Made by a program: the position numbers and the translations under genes. From NCBI GenBank assembly GCA_023896275.1, contig MLDA01000014.1, positions 55,844 through 119,843 of the forward strand: a DNA stretch of 64,000 nt. Direction: 5' to 3'. The DNA is from Kocuria rosea subsp. polaris. GTDB taxonomy: Bacteria; Actinomycetota; Actinomycetes; Actinomycetales; Micrococcaceae. Below the pieces are notes generated by a model. That model did no database searches, had not been told where the DNA came from, and worked only from the letters and a program-made list of their open reading frames with translations. Positions 53,699 through 62,453 of the stretch are shown here, one piece after another. The stretch's first letter is position 1. Every line of letters begins with the position of its first letter.

Positions 53699-56434
53699 AT
53701 GGCGGAGCAAGGCGAAAACGGCGAATATCCGGCCCACTGGGAGGCTGATGTCGTCCTGCGCGACGGGTCGACGGCGCACCTGCGCCCGATCGCACCCACG
53801 GACGCCGCCGAGCTGCAGCGTTTGCACACGTCCCAGTCGGAGAAGTCGATCTACCTGCGCTTCTTCACGTACAAGTCCAAGCTGACCTCCAAAGAGCTGG
53901 CACGCTTCACCCGCGTCGACCACCGGGACCGGGTCGCTTTCGTCACCGTTCGCGGCGGGGCCATCATCGGGGTCGGCAGCTACGACCGCCTCGACGACCC
54001 CGCCGAGGCGGAGGTCGCGTTCAATATCGCGGACAACGCCCAGGGCAAAGGCGTCGGCTCGATCCTGCTCGAGCACCTGGCCGCGGCGGCCCGCGAGAAC
54101 GGCATCGAGCGTTTCAGCGCCGAGGTGCTGCCCGAGAACCGCAAGATGCTCACCGTGTTCGCCGAGGCCGGCTACGAGGTCGGGCGCAGGTTCGACGACG
54201 GCGTCGTCGCCCTGGAGTTCCCCATCGACCCGACGGCCCGGTCCCGCGCCGTCATGGAGGCCCGCGAACACCGGGCCGAGGCCCGGAGTCTCGGCGGGCT
54301 GCTCGCCCCGCGCTCGGTCGCCGTCATCGGCGCGAGCCGGGAGTGGGGACAGCCCGGCCACACCCTCCTGACCAACCTGATCGAGGGCGGCTTCAACGGC
54401 CCCGTCTACGGCATCAATCCCGACGCCCTCGAAATCGCCGGCATGGTCTCCTACGCACGGATCGCAGACGTTCCGGGCGACGTCGACCTGGCCGTCATCG
54501 CGGTGCCACGCACCGAGCTGGAGTCGGTCGTGGCAGACTGCGCCACCCAGGGCGTCCGCGGCGTCGTCGTGATCACGGCCGGATTCGACGACGCCGGGGA
54601 GGATTCGGCCGCGCAGCAGCGTGAACTCGTTCGCCTCGCCCGCAGCAATGGCATGCGACTCGTAGGGCCCGCGTCCCTGGGCCTCATCAACACCGTCTCA
54701 GGTGTCCGACTGAACGCCTCGGTGGCACCGGGCATGCCGAAGGCGGGCACGCTCGGCCTCTTCAGCCAATCGGCCGCGATGGGTGTCATCCTCTTCACCG
54801 CGGCCAGCCGCCGTGGCGTGGGCGTCTCGAACGTCGTCTCAGCGGGAAACCGGGCGGACGTCTCCGGCAACGACGCGATGCAATTCTGGGAGGACGACGA
54901 GTCGACCTCCGCCGTCGGACTGTATCTGGAGAGTTTCGGCAACCCGCGCAAATTCTCCCGCATCGCTCGCCGGCTCTCGCGCTCCAAACCCGTCATCGTC
55001 GCCAAGAGCGACTACATGGGGGTGCGGCTGCCTCCGGGGCACGCCGTGCGCACCACGCAGGCCCCGCTCGGCGCGGTCGATGAGATGCTGCGCCAGTCCG
55101 GCGTCATCCGCGTCCAGACCAGCGACCAGCTGATGGACATCGCGCAGATCGTCGCGAGCCAGCCGCTGCCGGCCGGCGGCCGGGTCGCCATCGTGGCGAA
55201 CTCCGAGTCGCTCGTCGACAATGTCGCGGACGCCGCGGGCCAGCACGGCCTCGAACCGACGCATACGTACGGTTCGCTGGAGCTCGACGACGGCCAGTCG
55301 CGCGCTCTGCCGCGCCTGAACCGGGCGCTTGCCGAGGCCCTCGAACCATCCGACGTCGACGCCGGGCTCCTCGTGCTGTTGCCCGTGCGCGGCATTGCCG
55401 TCGCGACACTGGCCCGCGCCGCCTACGACGCCGGTCGGGCCGCCGGCAAACCCGTCGTCGTGGCGTTCGCCGGCCAACTCGACCCGGCCTTCCCCGCAGA
55501 GGGCGTCCTCGAGGAGGGGGAGGGGCCCGCCGTCGCATCCTCCCTGGACGCGGATGTCGCCGCCCTCCAGCCAGCCATCCCTTATTTCGCGAGCCCGGGC
55601 CAGGCCGCAGCCGCACTGGGCCGGATCGCGGCCTACGTGAAGTGGCGGGAGCGCGACTTCGGTGAGCCGGTTGAGGTTCCCGACGCTGACGTCGATCGGG
55701 CCGAGTCGCTGCTCGCCGGCTATTTGAGCCGCGTGGCCGACGCGGAGTTGCTCCGTCTGGACCGTGGGCAGGTCGCTGAGCTGCTCGGCTGCTACGGCAT
55801 CTCCGTGCTGGAGTCCGCGCCGTTCAACACTGAGGACGAGGCTGCCGCGGCCGCCGGACGCATCGGGTACCCCGTGGCACTGAAAACGACCGACGAGTAC
55901 CTGCGGCACCGGCTCGACCTCGGCGGGGTCCGCCTGAACATCTACGACGAGGAGAGCCTGCGGGGGAACATCCGTCACATGCGCGGCATCCTCGAGCCCT
56001 TCGGCGCCGTCGGGCTAGAGCTGCAGGCCATGGCCGAATCGGGGCAGGGCTGTGTGGTCCGAGCCCTCGAGGACCCGCTGCTCGGCCCGCTCGTCTCCTA
56101 CGGCTTGGCCGGGGACGCTGTGAACCTGCTGGACGACTGGGCTCACGCCATCCCGCCGCTGAGCAGCACGGACCTCGCGGAATTCGTCCGCCGTCCGCGG
56201 GCGGCGCGGAAGCTGTTCGGATACCAGGGGCTGCCCGCGGTCGACGTCGCCGCGCTCGAGGACGTGCTCAACCGTGTCGCGACGCTCAAGGACCAGCATC
56301 CTGAGGTCGCGCTGCTCGAGCTCAATCCCGTTCTGGTGTCCGCTCGAGGCGTGACGGTCCTGTCGGCCGACGTGCGCATCGGCAACCCGGCCGAGCGCAC
56401 GGACAGCGCGCGGCGGGCGATGTCGAAGTACTGA
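53699..56434 (+). CDS. GNAT acetyltransferase fused to an NDP-forming acyl-CoA synthetase-like region (Pat-type)
   Basis: A 911-residue protein likely acting as a protein lysine acetyltransferase of the Pat/Pka class, which controls enzymes such as acetyl-CoA synthetase. The GNAT domain is N-terminal (about 18-175, acetyl-CoA loop QGKGVG at 115-120). A CoA-binding Rossmann domain (from about 200, RSVAVIGAS), a succinyl-CoA-ligase-like domain and a C-terminal ATP-grasp domain (LGCYGISVLES, YPVALKTTDEYLRHRLDLGG) follow. At the phospho-histidine site of active synthetases (SHTG) this protein reads RTTQAP, so the synthetase part is probably a regulatory relic. Leaderless -10 spacing. Confidence 0.9.
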   Translation: MAEQGENGEYPAHWEADVVLRDGSTAHLRPIAPTDAAELQRLHTSQSEKSIYLRFFTYKSKLTSKELARFTRVDHRDRVAFVTVRGGAIIGVGSYDRLDDPAEAEVAFNIADNAQGKGVGSILLEHLAAAARENGIERFSAEVLPENRKMLTVFAEAGYEVGRRFDDGVVALEFPIDPTARSRAVMEAREHRAEARSLGGLLAPRSVAVIGASREWGQPGHTLLTNLIEGGFNGPVYGINPDALEIAGMVSYARIADVPGDVDLAVIAVPRTELESVVADCATQGVRGVVVITAGFDDAGEDSAAQQRELVRLARSNGMRLVGPASLGLINTVSGVRLNASVAPGMPKAGTLGLFSQSAAMGVILFTAASRRGVGVSNVVSAGNRADVSGNDAMQFWEDDESTSAVGLYLESFGNPRKFSRIARRLSRSKPVIVAKSDYMGVRLPPGHAVRTTQAPLGAVDEMLRQSGVIRVQTSDQLMDIAQIVASQPLPAGGRVAIVANSESLVDNVADAAGQHGLEPTHTYGSLELDDGQSRALPRLNRALAEALEPSDVDAGLLVLLPVRGIAVATLARAAYDAGRAAGKPVVVAFAGQLDPAFPAEGVLEEGEGPAVASSLDADVAALQPAIPYFASPGQAAAALGRIAAYVKWRERDFGEPVEVPDADVDRAESLLAGYLSRVADAELLRLDRGQVAELLGCYGISVLESAPFNTEDEAAAAAGRIGYPVALKTTDEYLRHRLDLGGVRLNIYDEESLRGNIRHMRGILEPFGAVGLELQAMAESGQGCVVRALEDPLLGPLVSYGLAGDAVNLLDDWAHAIPPLSSTDLAEFVRRPRAARKLFGYQGLPAVDVAALEDVLNRVATLKDQHPEVALLELNPVLVSARGVTVLSADVRIGNPAERTDSARRAMSKY

Positions 56435-56498
56435 GGACCGTCCCGCGTCATCCGACCGGCCGCACATGCTCTGATACTGCGGAATCGCGCGGCGTCGA

Positions 56499-56504
56499 TA
56501 GACT
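56499..56504 (+). promoter_or_regulatory. -10 element for a leaderless DUF5998 mRNA
   Basis: TAGACT ends seven bases before ATG 56512. Confidence 0.5.
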
Positions 56505-56511
56505 GGAACCT

Positions 56512-57132
56512 ATGTTCTCGCGACCCCAGAACCCATCGGATGCAGTCGACGCGCTACCCGCCCTGCGCCACAGCCTCAGCCGGGCCGGATTCTACCCGCA
56601 GCTGGTCGAAGACGTCGTCGTGGACGCCCTCGATTCGGATACACCCGTGGACCATTTCATCCACCTCGAAACGCACTTCGACCGCGACGAGGTGCATCGT
56701 CACATCACCGCTCTTGTGCTCACTCACGATGTCCTCGTGATCGTGCATGTCGACGACCAGCAGCTCGATGACAAAGGCGACCACGTCGCTGCCCAAGCCT
56801 CCACCGAGACGGTCCCGGTCGCGCGCATCGGGTCGGTCCTGCTCAGCTCGGTCTACCACCAGCCGCAGGACTACAAGGCCGGGGATCCGGTGCGCGAGAT
56901 GACCTTGGCCATCGCCTGGTCCGGGGGCCAGCGCCTCGACCTGATGCCGGCCGGCTGCTCGGACGCGCAGTGCGACGCCGACCACGGCTACACGGGCACG
57001 GTCGCCCGCGAGGACCTCGTCCTACGGATCAGCGCGGAGGCTGACGGGCCCACGGCCGTCGAGGACGCCCGCCGGTTCGCCCGCACCCTGCGCAAGATCA
57101 ACACCGCTGCCGCACTCGGACGTCGGGCCTAG
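56512..57132 (+). CDS. DUF5998 family protein
   Basis: A 206-residue cytoplasmic protein of unknown function conserved in actinobacteria. It has an alpha/beta N-terminal half (HFIHLETHFDRDEVHRHIT, VLIVHVDDQQ) and the conserved LPAGCSDAQCDADHGYTGT-type segment near residues 143-160, where two cysteines and a histidine are close together. The following phosphodiesterase gene begins seven bases after the stop, so they form a two-gene operon headed by a leaderless start. Neighbouring sepH on the other strand is part of the same conserved block. Confidence 0.85.
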   Translation: MFSRPQNPSDAVDALPALRHSLSRAGFYPQLVEDVVVDALDSDTPVDHFIHLETHFDRDEVHRHITALVLTHDVLVIVHVDDQQLDDKGDHVAAQASTETVPVARIGSVLLSSVYHQPQDYKAGDPVREMTLAIAWSGGQRLDLMPAGCSDAQCDADHGYTGTVAREDLVLRISAEADGPTAVEDARRFARTLRKINTAAALGRRA

Positions 57133-57139
57133 CCGCCGG

Positions 57140-58291
57140 ATGACGTCCCCCGAGCTGCCCGCGGTCCCCCGCTATGACGGGGCGCACCTGCGCCACGTCC
57201 TGCCTAGCTGCGCCGCCGTGCTGGGCGTGCCGGGCTACGAGAACACCCTGGGCCTGCCGGCTGCCCGGCGCGTCTGCGTCGTCATGGTCGACGGGCTCGG
57301 CCTGTCCCTGCTGAAGGCTCGCGGCGGGCACGCCCCGTTCCTGCGCGGCGCGCTGGACTCTAACCGGACGTTGGACGTGTCTTTTCCGACGACGACGGCC
57401 GCGTCGCTCGCGAGCTTCGCCACCGGTGCGACGCCGGCAGAGCACGGCATCGTCGGGTACGACGTCGTCGACCCCGGCACCCGGAGCGTGGTCAACCAGC
57501 TCGGCAACTGGCCCGGCTGGCTCGACCCGGTCGAGTGGCAGCCGCAGCAGACGGTGCTTGAGCGTGCTGCGGAGGTCGTCGGCGTCACGACGGTGAGCCT
57601 GCCCGAGTTCGCGTCCTCGCAGTTGACCCGTGCCGCCCTGCGCGGGGGAGATTTCGTGGGTGCCCGCTCCGTTCAGGCGCGCGTGCGTGCGGCCTCCGAG
57701 GCCCTCGCGAAGCATGAGCGATCGCTCGTCTACCTGTACTTCAACGAGCTCGACAAGACGGGTCACCGCCACGGGTCCGGGTCGCTGAAATGGGGCGAGC
57801 AGCTCGAGGAGCTGGACTTCGCCCTGCGGACGCTGACCAAGCGCCTGCCGGCGTCGACTCTGGTCCTGCTCACAGCCGACCACGGGATGGTCGACGTTCC
57901 GGTGAAGCAGCGCATCGACTACTCGTTGCACGCCGATCTTGTCGCCGGGGTCGAGCTCACGGCGGGGGAGCCGCGAGCCGTGCAGCTGCACGTGACGGAT
58001 CCGGCTCGGGTGGACCGGGTTGTGGATGCCTGGCGCTCGCACTTCGGCGCCAAAGTCTGGGTGCTCACGCGCGAGGATGCCGTCGCGGGCGGCTACTTCG
58101 GTTCAGGGCTGCGCGACGGCGTCGCCGCCCGGATCGGCGACGTCCTGGTGTTGGCGCGTGAGCACGAGCTGGCCCTCTACGACGGTCGCCGGGTCGCTCC
58201 GCACGCCTTCGACATGGTGGGCCAGCACGGCTCGCTCACGCGCGCTGAGCGCGAGGTGCCGCTGCTGACGCTGGCGAAGCCGAAGGACTAA
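57140..58291 (+). CDS. Alkaline phosphatase superfamily nucleotide pyrophosphatase/phosphodiesterase
   Basis: A 383-residue metal-dependent phosphohydrolase. The superfamily metal and nucleophile residues are present: Asp in VMVDGLGL (about residue 52), the Thr nucleophile in FPTTTAASLASFATG, the NELDKTGHRHG Asp/His pair and TADHGMVD. No signal peptide is visible, so it is probably cytoplasmic. The substrate is unknown; relatives hydrolyse nucleotide sugars or phosphodiesters. Its TAA overlaps the sepH stop on the other strand. Confidence 0.9.
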   Translation: MTSPELPAVPRYDGAHLRHVLPSCAAVLGVPGYENTLGLPAARRVCVVMVDGLGLSLLKARGGHAPFLRGALDSNRTLDVSFPTTTAASLASFATGATPAEHGIVGYDVVDPGTRSVVNQLGNWPGWLDPVEWQPQQTVLERAAEVVGVTTVSLPEFASSQLTRAALRGGDFVGARSVQARVRAASEALAKHERSLVYLYFNELDKTGHRHGSGSLKWGEQLEELDFALRTLTKRLPASTLVLLTADHGMVDVPVKQRIDYSLHADLVAGVELTAGEPRAVQLHVTDPARVDRVVDAWRSHFGAKVWVLTREDAVAGGYFGSGLRDGVAARIGDVLVLAREHELALYDGRRVAPHAFDMVGQHGSLTRAEREVPLLTLAKPKD

Positions 58292-59466
58292 TCCGACTTC
58301 TTCCCGAAGACGATCTCGTCCCAGCTGGGGACCGAGGAGCGCTTCGGTTTCTGGCGCTTGGGCTCGGGGTCGTCCTCGTGGTGGTCCGCCGCGTCGCGTG
58401 CGGACTCGGACTCTTCGGCGGCGACGCGGTCAGCGAAGCGCAAGGCGCGGAGGTTCGGCACGAGCGTGACCTCGGTGGTGTCAGTGCTGACCCCATCGTG
58501 CAGACGCGGGACGTCGTCGTGCTCATCCTCGTCCGCGAAGCCCAAGCGGCGTGCCTCGTCGTCGTCGGCGAAGTCTTCGTCCCGCGGGTGCGCGGCCGGG
58601 ATGCCCTGGGTGAGCATCGTCGCGAGCATGTCATCGCCGTCCTCGTCCTCGCCGAGGCGCTGTCCGCGACGGGCGCGGAGGATCTCCAGGAACTCGTCCT
58701 GGGCGCGAGACTCGGCGGTCTCGGTGCCGGGGGTCGACGGCGCGGAGGGCGGTGCCTGCTCGGCGTCGGCCTCCACATCGAACGGGCGGTCCTTCACCGC
58801 GGTCAGGCGGCGTGCCGTGAGCGGGGAGTCCAGCGGTTCCAGCTCGGACAGGACCTGCGACCAGCGATTGGTATTCTGGAGCAGCTTGCGGGCCGGGTGG
58901 AAGATCCAACGGGCCGGCGGTTCCTCACCGATGGAGGCGTGCTTGGCGTCGTCGGGGGAAGCGAAGGTGGCGGTGACATCCCACGCACCATCGGAGCGGC
59001 GGGCCGCATCCCACTCGACGCTTTCGGCGGGGACTCCGAACCCCGCAAGCCGCACGCCGACCATGTCGCCCAGGTTGGCCGGTTCGTCACCGAAAGCCGA
59101 GCGGTAGGCGTCGTGCCCCTGCGGACTGGAGACCTCGATATTGCGGGCCTGCTGCGCCACGAATTCGCGTTCGGCGTAGACGGGGCCGGCATAGCGCATG
59201 ATGCCGGCCAAGGGCAGACCGGTCTCCTCTGCGAGGACCTCGGCCGAGGCGCCGGACCGGATCCGCGCCTGGATCTCGCGCGGGGACAACGGCTGTGGCT
59301 GGTCGTCTGCCTCCGCCGATCGCCCCGCGGCCGCGCGGCTGTTCGATCGGACGACGGCGGTGCGCAATGCCTCGTCGAGGGGCAATTGGTAGGTCACGCC
59401 CTCGTCGGACGCCACCAAAAGGTGCTCACCATCCTCGTGGACACCCACAAGCCGGAGTTGCTGCAT
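58288..59466 (-). CDS. sepH: Cell division protein SepH (DUF3071)
   Basis: SepH stimulates FtsZ assembly in actinobacteria. The 392-residue protein has the DUF3071 domain at about 1-165, including the helix-turn-helix-like LSPREIQARIRSGASAEVLAEE split before the conserved GLPLAGIMRYAGPVYAERE core. A long acidic disordered tail follows, ending in a short conserved peptide, VPSWDEIVFGKKSD. ATG 59466 has GGAGG at seven-base spacing; an in-frame start farther upstream (12 codons) lacks such a signal. With ftsZ, sepF and divIVA it is the fourth division factor in the window. Confidence 0.93.
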   Translation of the reverse strand: MQQLRLVGVHEDGEHLLVASDEGVTYQLPLDEALRTAVVRSNSRAAAGRSAEADDQPQPLSPREIQARIRSGASAEVLAEETGLPLAGIMRYAGPVYAEREFVAQQARNIEVSSPQGHDAYRSAFGDEPANLGDMVGVRLAGFGVPAESVEWDAARRSDGAWDVTATFASPDDAKHASIGEEPPARWIFHPARKLLQNTNRWSQVLSELEPLDSPLTARRLTAVKDRPFDVEADAEQAPPSAPSTPGTETAESRAQDEFLEILRARRGQRLGEDEDGDDMLATMLTQGIPAAHPRDEDFADDDEARRLGFADEDEHDDVPRLHDGVSTDTTEVTLVPNLRALRFADRVAAEESESARDAADHHEDDPEPKRQKPKRSSVPSWDEIVFGKKSD

Positions 59467-59751
59467 TCCAAGTCCTCCACACGCCGTTGACTGCTTCCTC
59501 AAACTCTGCCATTGCGGCGGGTGTTTTCGGGTGATTTTGGGCGGTGTGGCGCGGGCTGTGGGGCGGGAATAGAAGGGTCCCCGTCACGGGTTGTGGTATC
59601 CGTGGAAGAAATGATTGGCTTTTTCAGCCCTGATGGTGAACAATCTGTGCGTCACGGGCACTCGAAGCCACAGTGTCAGCTGCTCCAGGGTCACCTGCGA
59701 GCAGAAAAGTACAAAGTACAGCAGCTAACACCGGAGCGTGATTGAAAGAAT

Positions 59752-60051
59752 ATGGCGACCGACTACGATGCGCCGCGGAAGAACGACGACGAGCTCAACG
59801 AGGATTCGATCGAGGAGCTGAAGGGCCGGCGTTCCGATAAGCAGTCTTCCGTCGTCGACGAGGATGAGGCGGAGACCGCTGACAGCTACGAGCTCCCGGG
59901 AGCCGACCTTTCCGGCGAGGAGCTCCTGGTGCGGGTTCTGCCTGCCCAGTCCGACGAGTTCACGTGCGCCTCGTGCTTCCTCGTGCGCCACCGTTCCCAG
60001 GTGGCCAAGGAGAAGGGCGGCCTCTTCTACTGCAAGGATTGCGAGGGCTAG
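59752..60051 (+). CDS. DUF4193 family protein
   Basis: A 99-residue acidic protein conserved in actinobacteria, function unknown. The N-terminal 60 residues are Asp/Glu-rich and probably disordered. The C-terminus carries a CxxC-X20-CxxC zinc-ribbon-like motif (FTCASCFLVRHRSQVA, then YCKDCEG). Homologues are small abundant proteins near dut and DUF3093, as here. The 285 bases upstream contain no conserved gene; the ribosome-binding site is weak (GAAAGAA). Confidence 0.9.
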   Translation: MATDYDAPRKNDDELNEDSIEELKGRRSDKQSSVVDEDEAETADSYELPGADLSGEELLVRVLPAQSDEFTCASCFLVRHRSQVAKEKGGLFYCKDCEG

Positions 60052-60078
60052 AACGCCCCTCGACGCGCACGGTGAGAA

Positions 60079-60124
60079 ATGACGACGGCGGCGCACCCCA
60101 CCCGGGGTGTGCCGCCGTCGTCAT
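60079..60124. terminator. 21-bp bidirectional terminator between DUF4193 and DUF3093
   Basis: Arms 60079-60099 and 60104-60124 pair over 21 bp with a single wobble and a four-base ACCC loop. It serves both converging genes; only short A/T flanks are present. Confidence 0.85.
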
Positions 60125-60156
60125 TCGGCCGTTCCTCTGTGAACCGGCGGTGGGTG

Positions 60157-60651
60157 TTACCGCCCGGATTTCAGCGCCGCGACGAGCTCTTCGGGCCGGC
60201 GAGTGCTCGTGATCCAGTAGGGCGTCGAATCGGCCGGGTCGGTGATCTCCAGTGTCACGACCGGGTCGATCCAGCCGCGGAAACACATGAACGCTGTCCC
60301 GTTGAGTTTCGGGCCGCGGGCCTCGTGGGCGTCGTCGCCGCGGAAGGCCGTCGTCTCGCCGATGTAGCGCCGTTCGATCCGGGCACGCCCGACCCGCACC
60401 CACTCGTCCGTGACCTCGATCTTGCCGCCGGTGAGCGTGTGGTTGATCGTGATAATCGTCAGTACTCCGGCGACGATCGAACCGGCGATCAGGCCGGCGC
60501 CGAAGCTGATCGGCAGGAAGATGACGTAGCCGGCCCCACCCGTCCCGGCGACCAGGATCCAGATCCACCACGCGGGCCAGAGGTACTCGTGGTAGGTCGG
60601 CCCGGGGGAGCGGGCCGGTTCGGTGCTCTTCGAATCAGTCGTTTCAGGCAT
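60157..60651 (-). CDS. DUF3093 family membrane protein
   Basis: A 164-residue protein with two membrane segments (about 26-48 and 50-71) and a C-terminal soluble domain holding [21 protein letters not shown] and [18 protein letters not shown]. Unknown function, conserved beside dut in actinobacteria. ATG 60651 lies six bases after a TAGACT -10. Confidence 0.88.
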   Translation of the reverse strand: MPETTDSKSTEPARSPGPTYHEYLWPAWWIWILVAGTGGAGYVIFLPISFGAGLIAGSIVAGVLTIITINHTLTGGKIEVTDEWVRVGRARIERRYIGETTAFRGDDAHEARGPKLNGTAFMCFRGWIDPVVTLEITDPADSTPYWITSTRRPEELVAALKSGR

Positions 60652-60657
60652 GGCACC

Positions 60658-60663
60658 AGTCTA
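60658..60663 (-). promoter_or_regulatory. -10 element for a leaderless DUF3093 mRNA
   Basis: Minus-strand TAGACT, six bases before the ATG. The divergent dut promoter begins three bases away. Confidence 0.5.
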
Positions 60664-60665
60664 GG

Positions 60666-60694
60666 TTCACGCGCGCGGTGAAAGTGACTAGAGT
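60666..60694 (+). promoter_or_regulatory. dut promoter
   Basis: TTCACG (60666-60671), 17-base spacer, TAGAGT (60689-60694). This is the best two-box sigma-A promoter seen in the window. The leader to ATG 60738 is about 37 bases. Confidence 0.5.
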
Positions 60695-60737
60695 GATGTG
60701 CGTCCCGAACCACCCGAAGGCAGGAGCAGAGCGGCGC

Positions 60738-61223
60738 ATGGCGGCCGAACACGACACCACCCTTGAAGTTGAACTGAAGATGCTCGATGCGGGCATCGAG
60801 CCGCCGTCGTACGCCCATCCGGGCGACGCCGGCGCCGACCTGCGTGCCCGCGTCGATGTGGCGCTCGCGCCGGGGGAGCGGGCTCTGGTTCCGACGGGTG
60901 TCTCGCTCGCGCTGCCGTTCGGCTACGTGGCGCTGATCCATCCCCGTTCGGGCTTGGCGACCAAGCACGGTCTGACCGTCGTGAACGCGCCCGGTACCGT
61001 CGACGCCGGATACCGCGGAGAGATCGCGGTGACGCTGTTGAACACGGACGCGAAGACCCCGATCGAACTCAGGCGTGGCGATCGTATCGCGCAGATGGTC
61101 ATTCAGAAGGTCGAGACGGCACGTTTCGTGCCCGTAGACGAGCTGCCGGATTCGGTACGCGGCGCCGGCGGCTTCGGGTCGACCGGCGGATTCGCTCCGG
61201 CGGCCGCCGCGAACCGCGGCTGA
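60738..61223 (+). CDS. dut: Deoxyuridine 5'-triphosphate nucleotidohydrolase (dUTPase)
   Basis: Hydrolyses dUTP to dUMP, limiting uracil in DNA and supplying dTMP synthesis. The 161-residue protein has all five trimeric dUTPase motifs: [41 protein letters not shown] and the C-terminal [11 protein letters not shown] chose ATG 60738 since the family starts close to the first strand ([15 protein letters not shown]) and GGAG lies upstream; longer in-frame starts are near the promoter itself. Confidence 0.96.
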   Translation: MAAEHDTTLEVELKMLDAGIEPPSYAHPGDAGADLRARVDVALAPGERALVPTGVSLALPFGYVALIHPRSGLATKHGLTVVNAPGTVDAGYRGEIAVTLLNTDAKTPIELRRGDRIAQMVIQKVETARFVPVDELPDSVRGAGGFGSTGGFAPAAAANRG

Positions 61224-61306
61224 ACACCGCACAGACGGCGCCGCGGGCACGGCCTGCGGTCAGGTTGGCGACATAAGATGGCCGGGAGACTGGCACGAGG
61301 AGCAGC

Positions 61307-62008
61307 ATGATTTTCAAGCGCAAGAAGCGCGTGGCCGAGACGGCCGAGGACCAGGGCACGGACGAGTCGCAGGCTACCGAACCTGCGCGGCCGGCAGCGG
61401 GACCCTTCGACGGCGACGAGCATTCGGACCGAGACGGGTACTTGGACCTGGGATCGCTGCTGATCGAGCCCGTCGAGGGCATGCAGATGCGGCTCGAGGT
61501 GGAGGACAAGACCAAGCGCGTCATCGCTGTCGCTCTCGAGTTGGACGGATCCCGCCTGCAGCTTCAGGTCTTCGCCGCCCCCAAGTCCGAGGGCTTGTGG
61601 CCGCGGATCCAGGAGCAGATCGGTGCCAGTATCGACAAGCAGGGCGGCAAGACCGATAAGGTCACAGGCCGTTTCGGTGAGGAACTCGTCGCCCGTGTTC
61701 CGGCCAAGCGTCCGGACGGCACGGAAGGATTCATGGTCGCTCGATTCTTGGGTTACGACGGCCCGCGCTGGTTCCTGCGCGGCGTTATCGGCGGCCCGGC
61801 AGCCCTCGACCGTGCCAAGGCGCAGGTGCTCGAAGAACGTATGGCCCGTGCCATCGTCGTCCGCGGCGACTCGCCCATGCCGCCGTCGGAACTGCTGCCG
61901 CTCAAGGTTCCCGAGGGCGCGGTACCGCGCACGAACGAGGACCCCGAGGCCGACGACAATGGGCTGAACGCTCCGCAGCGCGGCCCTGAGATTACCGAGA
62001 TCGGCTGA
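61307..62008 (+). CDS. DUF3710 family protein
   Basis: A 233-residue actinobacterial protein of unknown function. A charged N-terminus and the conserved core with LQVFAAPKSEGLWPRIQEQI, VARFLGYDGPRWFLRGVIGG and the C-terminal PPSELLPLKVPE are visible. No membrane segments. GAGGAG lies four bases before the ATG, and TAAGAT (61274-61279) is a possible -10. It starts the three-gene unit DUF3710, OB-fold protein and DUF3159, an order kept in many actinobacteria after dut. Confidence 0.9.
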   Translation: MIFKRKKRVAETAEDQGTDESQATEPARPAAGPFDGDEHSDRDGYLDLGSLLIEPVEGMQMRLEVEDKTKRVIAVALELDGSRLQLQVFAAPKSEGLWPRIQEQIGASIDKQGGKTDKVTGRFGEELVARVPAKRPDGTEGFMVARFLGYDGPRWFLRGVIGGPAALDRAKAQVLEERMARAIVVRGDSPMPPSELLPLKVPEGAVPRTNEDPEADDNGLNAPQRGPEITEIG

Positions 62009-62012
62009 AATC

Positions 62013-62453
62013 ATGGTGGGCGAACAACCCCTGATCTCCGACGTGACGACTGGCGCGGGCCAGCCGCTGGAGGGCGCCGGCTCGTGCCTAAGGATCGAAG
62101 ACCTCCCGTCGCGTGGGCGCGTCACGACCGGTGGTTTCGTCGAGTACGTCCGCTACCCGGCAGCCAACCAGGCCCCGGAGTTCTCCGCGAGTATTGTCGA
62201 CGGCCCGGCTGGTCCCGGTGGGCGTCGTGCACCAGCCGTGCGGATGATGGTCGTCTGGCATGGACAGCGCACCGTTCCCGGGGTCGATCAGGGCGTCTGG
62301 CTCCGTGTCGTCGGCGCCATCTCCCAGGAGAAGGGCATCACGACCATGTACGACCCCAACTATGAGATCTTGGCGTCGAAGAGCGAGCTGCGGGACAACC
62401 CGACGATTAAGCGCCAGGTCAAAAGCCACCTGCATGGAAGGGCGACGAAATGA
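62013..62453 (+). CDS. OB-fold nucleic-acid-binding domain protein
   Basis: A 146-residue protein with a central OB-fold-like segment (VWLRVVGAISQEKGITTMYDPNYE) after the extended GGRRAPAVRMMVVWHGQR strand region. It ends in a basic tail, HLHGRATK. It starts five bases after DUF3710, and its TGA overlaps the next ATG as ATGA. Binding partner and role are unknown; the domain call is by family context and the typical VVGxI strand. Confidence 0.8.
   Translation: MVGEQPLISDVTTGAGQPLEGAGSCLRIEDLPSRGRVTTGGFVEYVRYPAANQAPEFSASIVDGPAGPGGRRAPAVRMMVVWHGQRTVPGVDQGVWLRVVGAISQEKGITTMYDPNYEILASKSELRDNPTIKRQVKSHLHGRATK

Noticed and set aside
59601..59745. Possible 47-codon upstream ORF ending six bases before DUF4193
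   Set aside because: Third-position GC is only about half, unlike every real gene here, and no ribosome-binding site precedes it.
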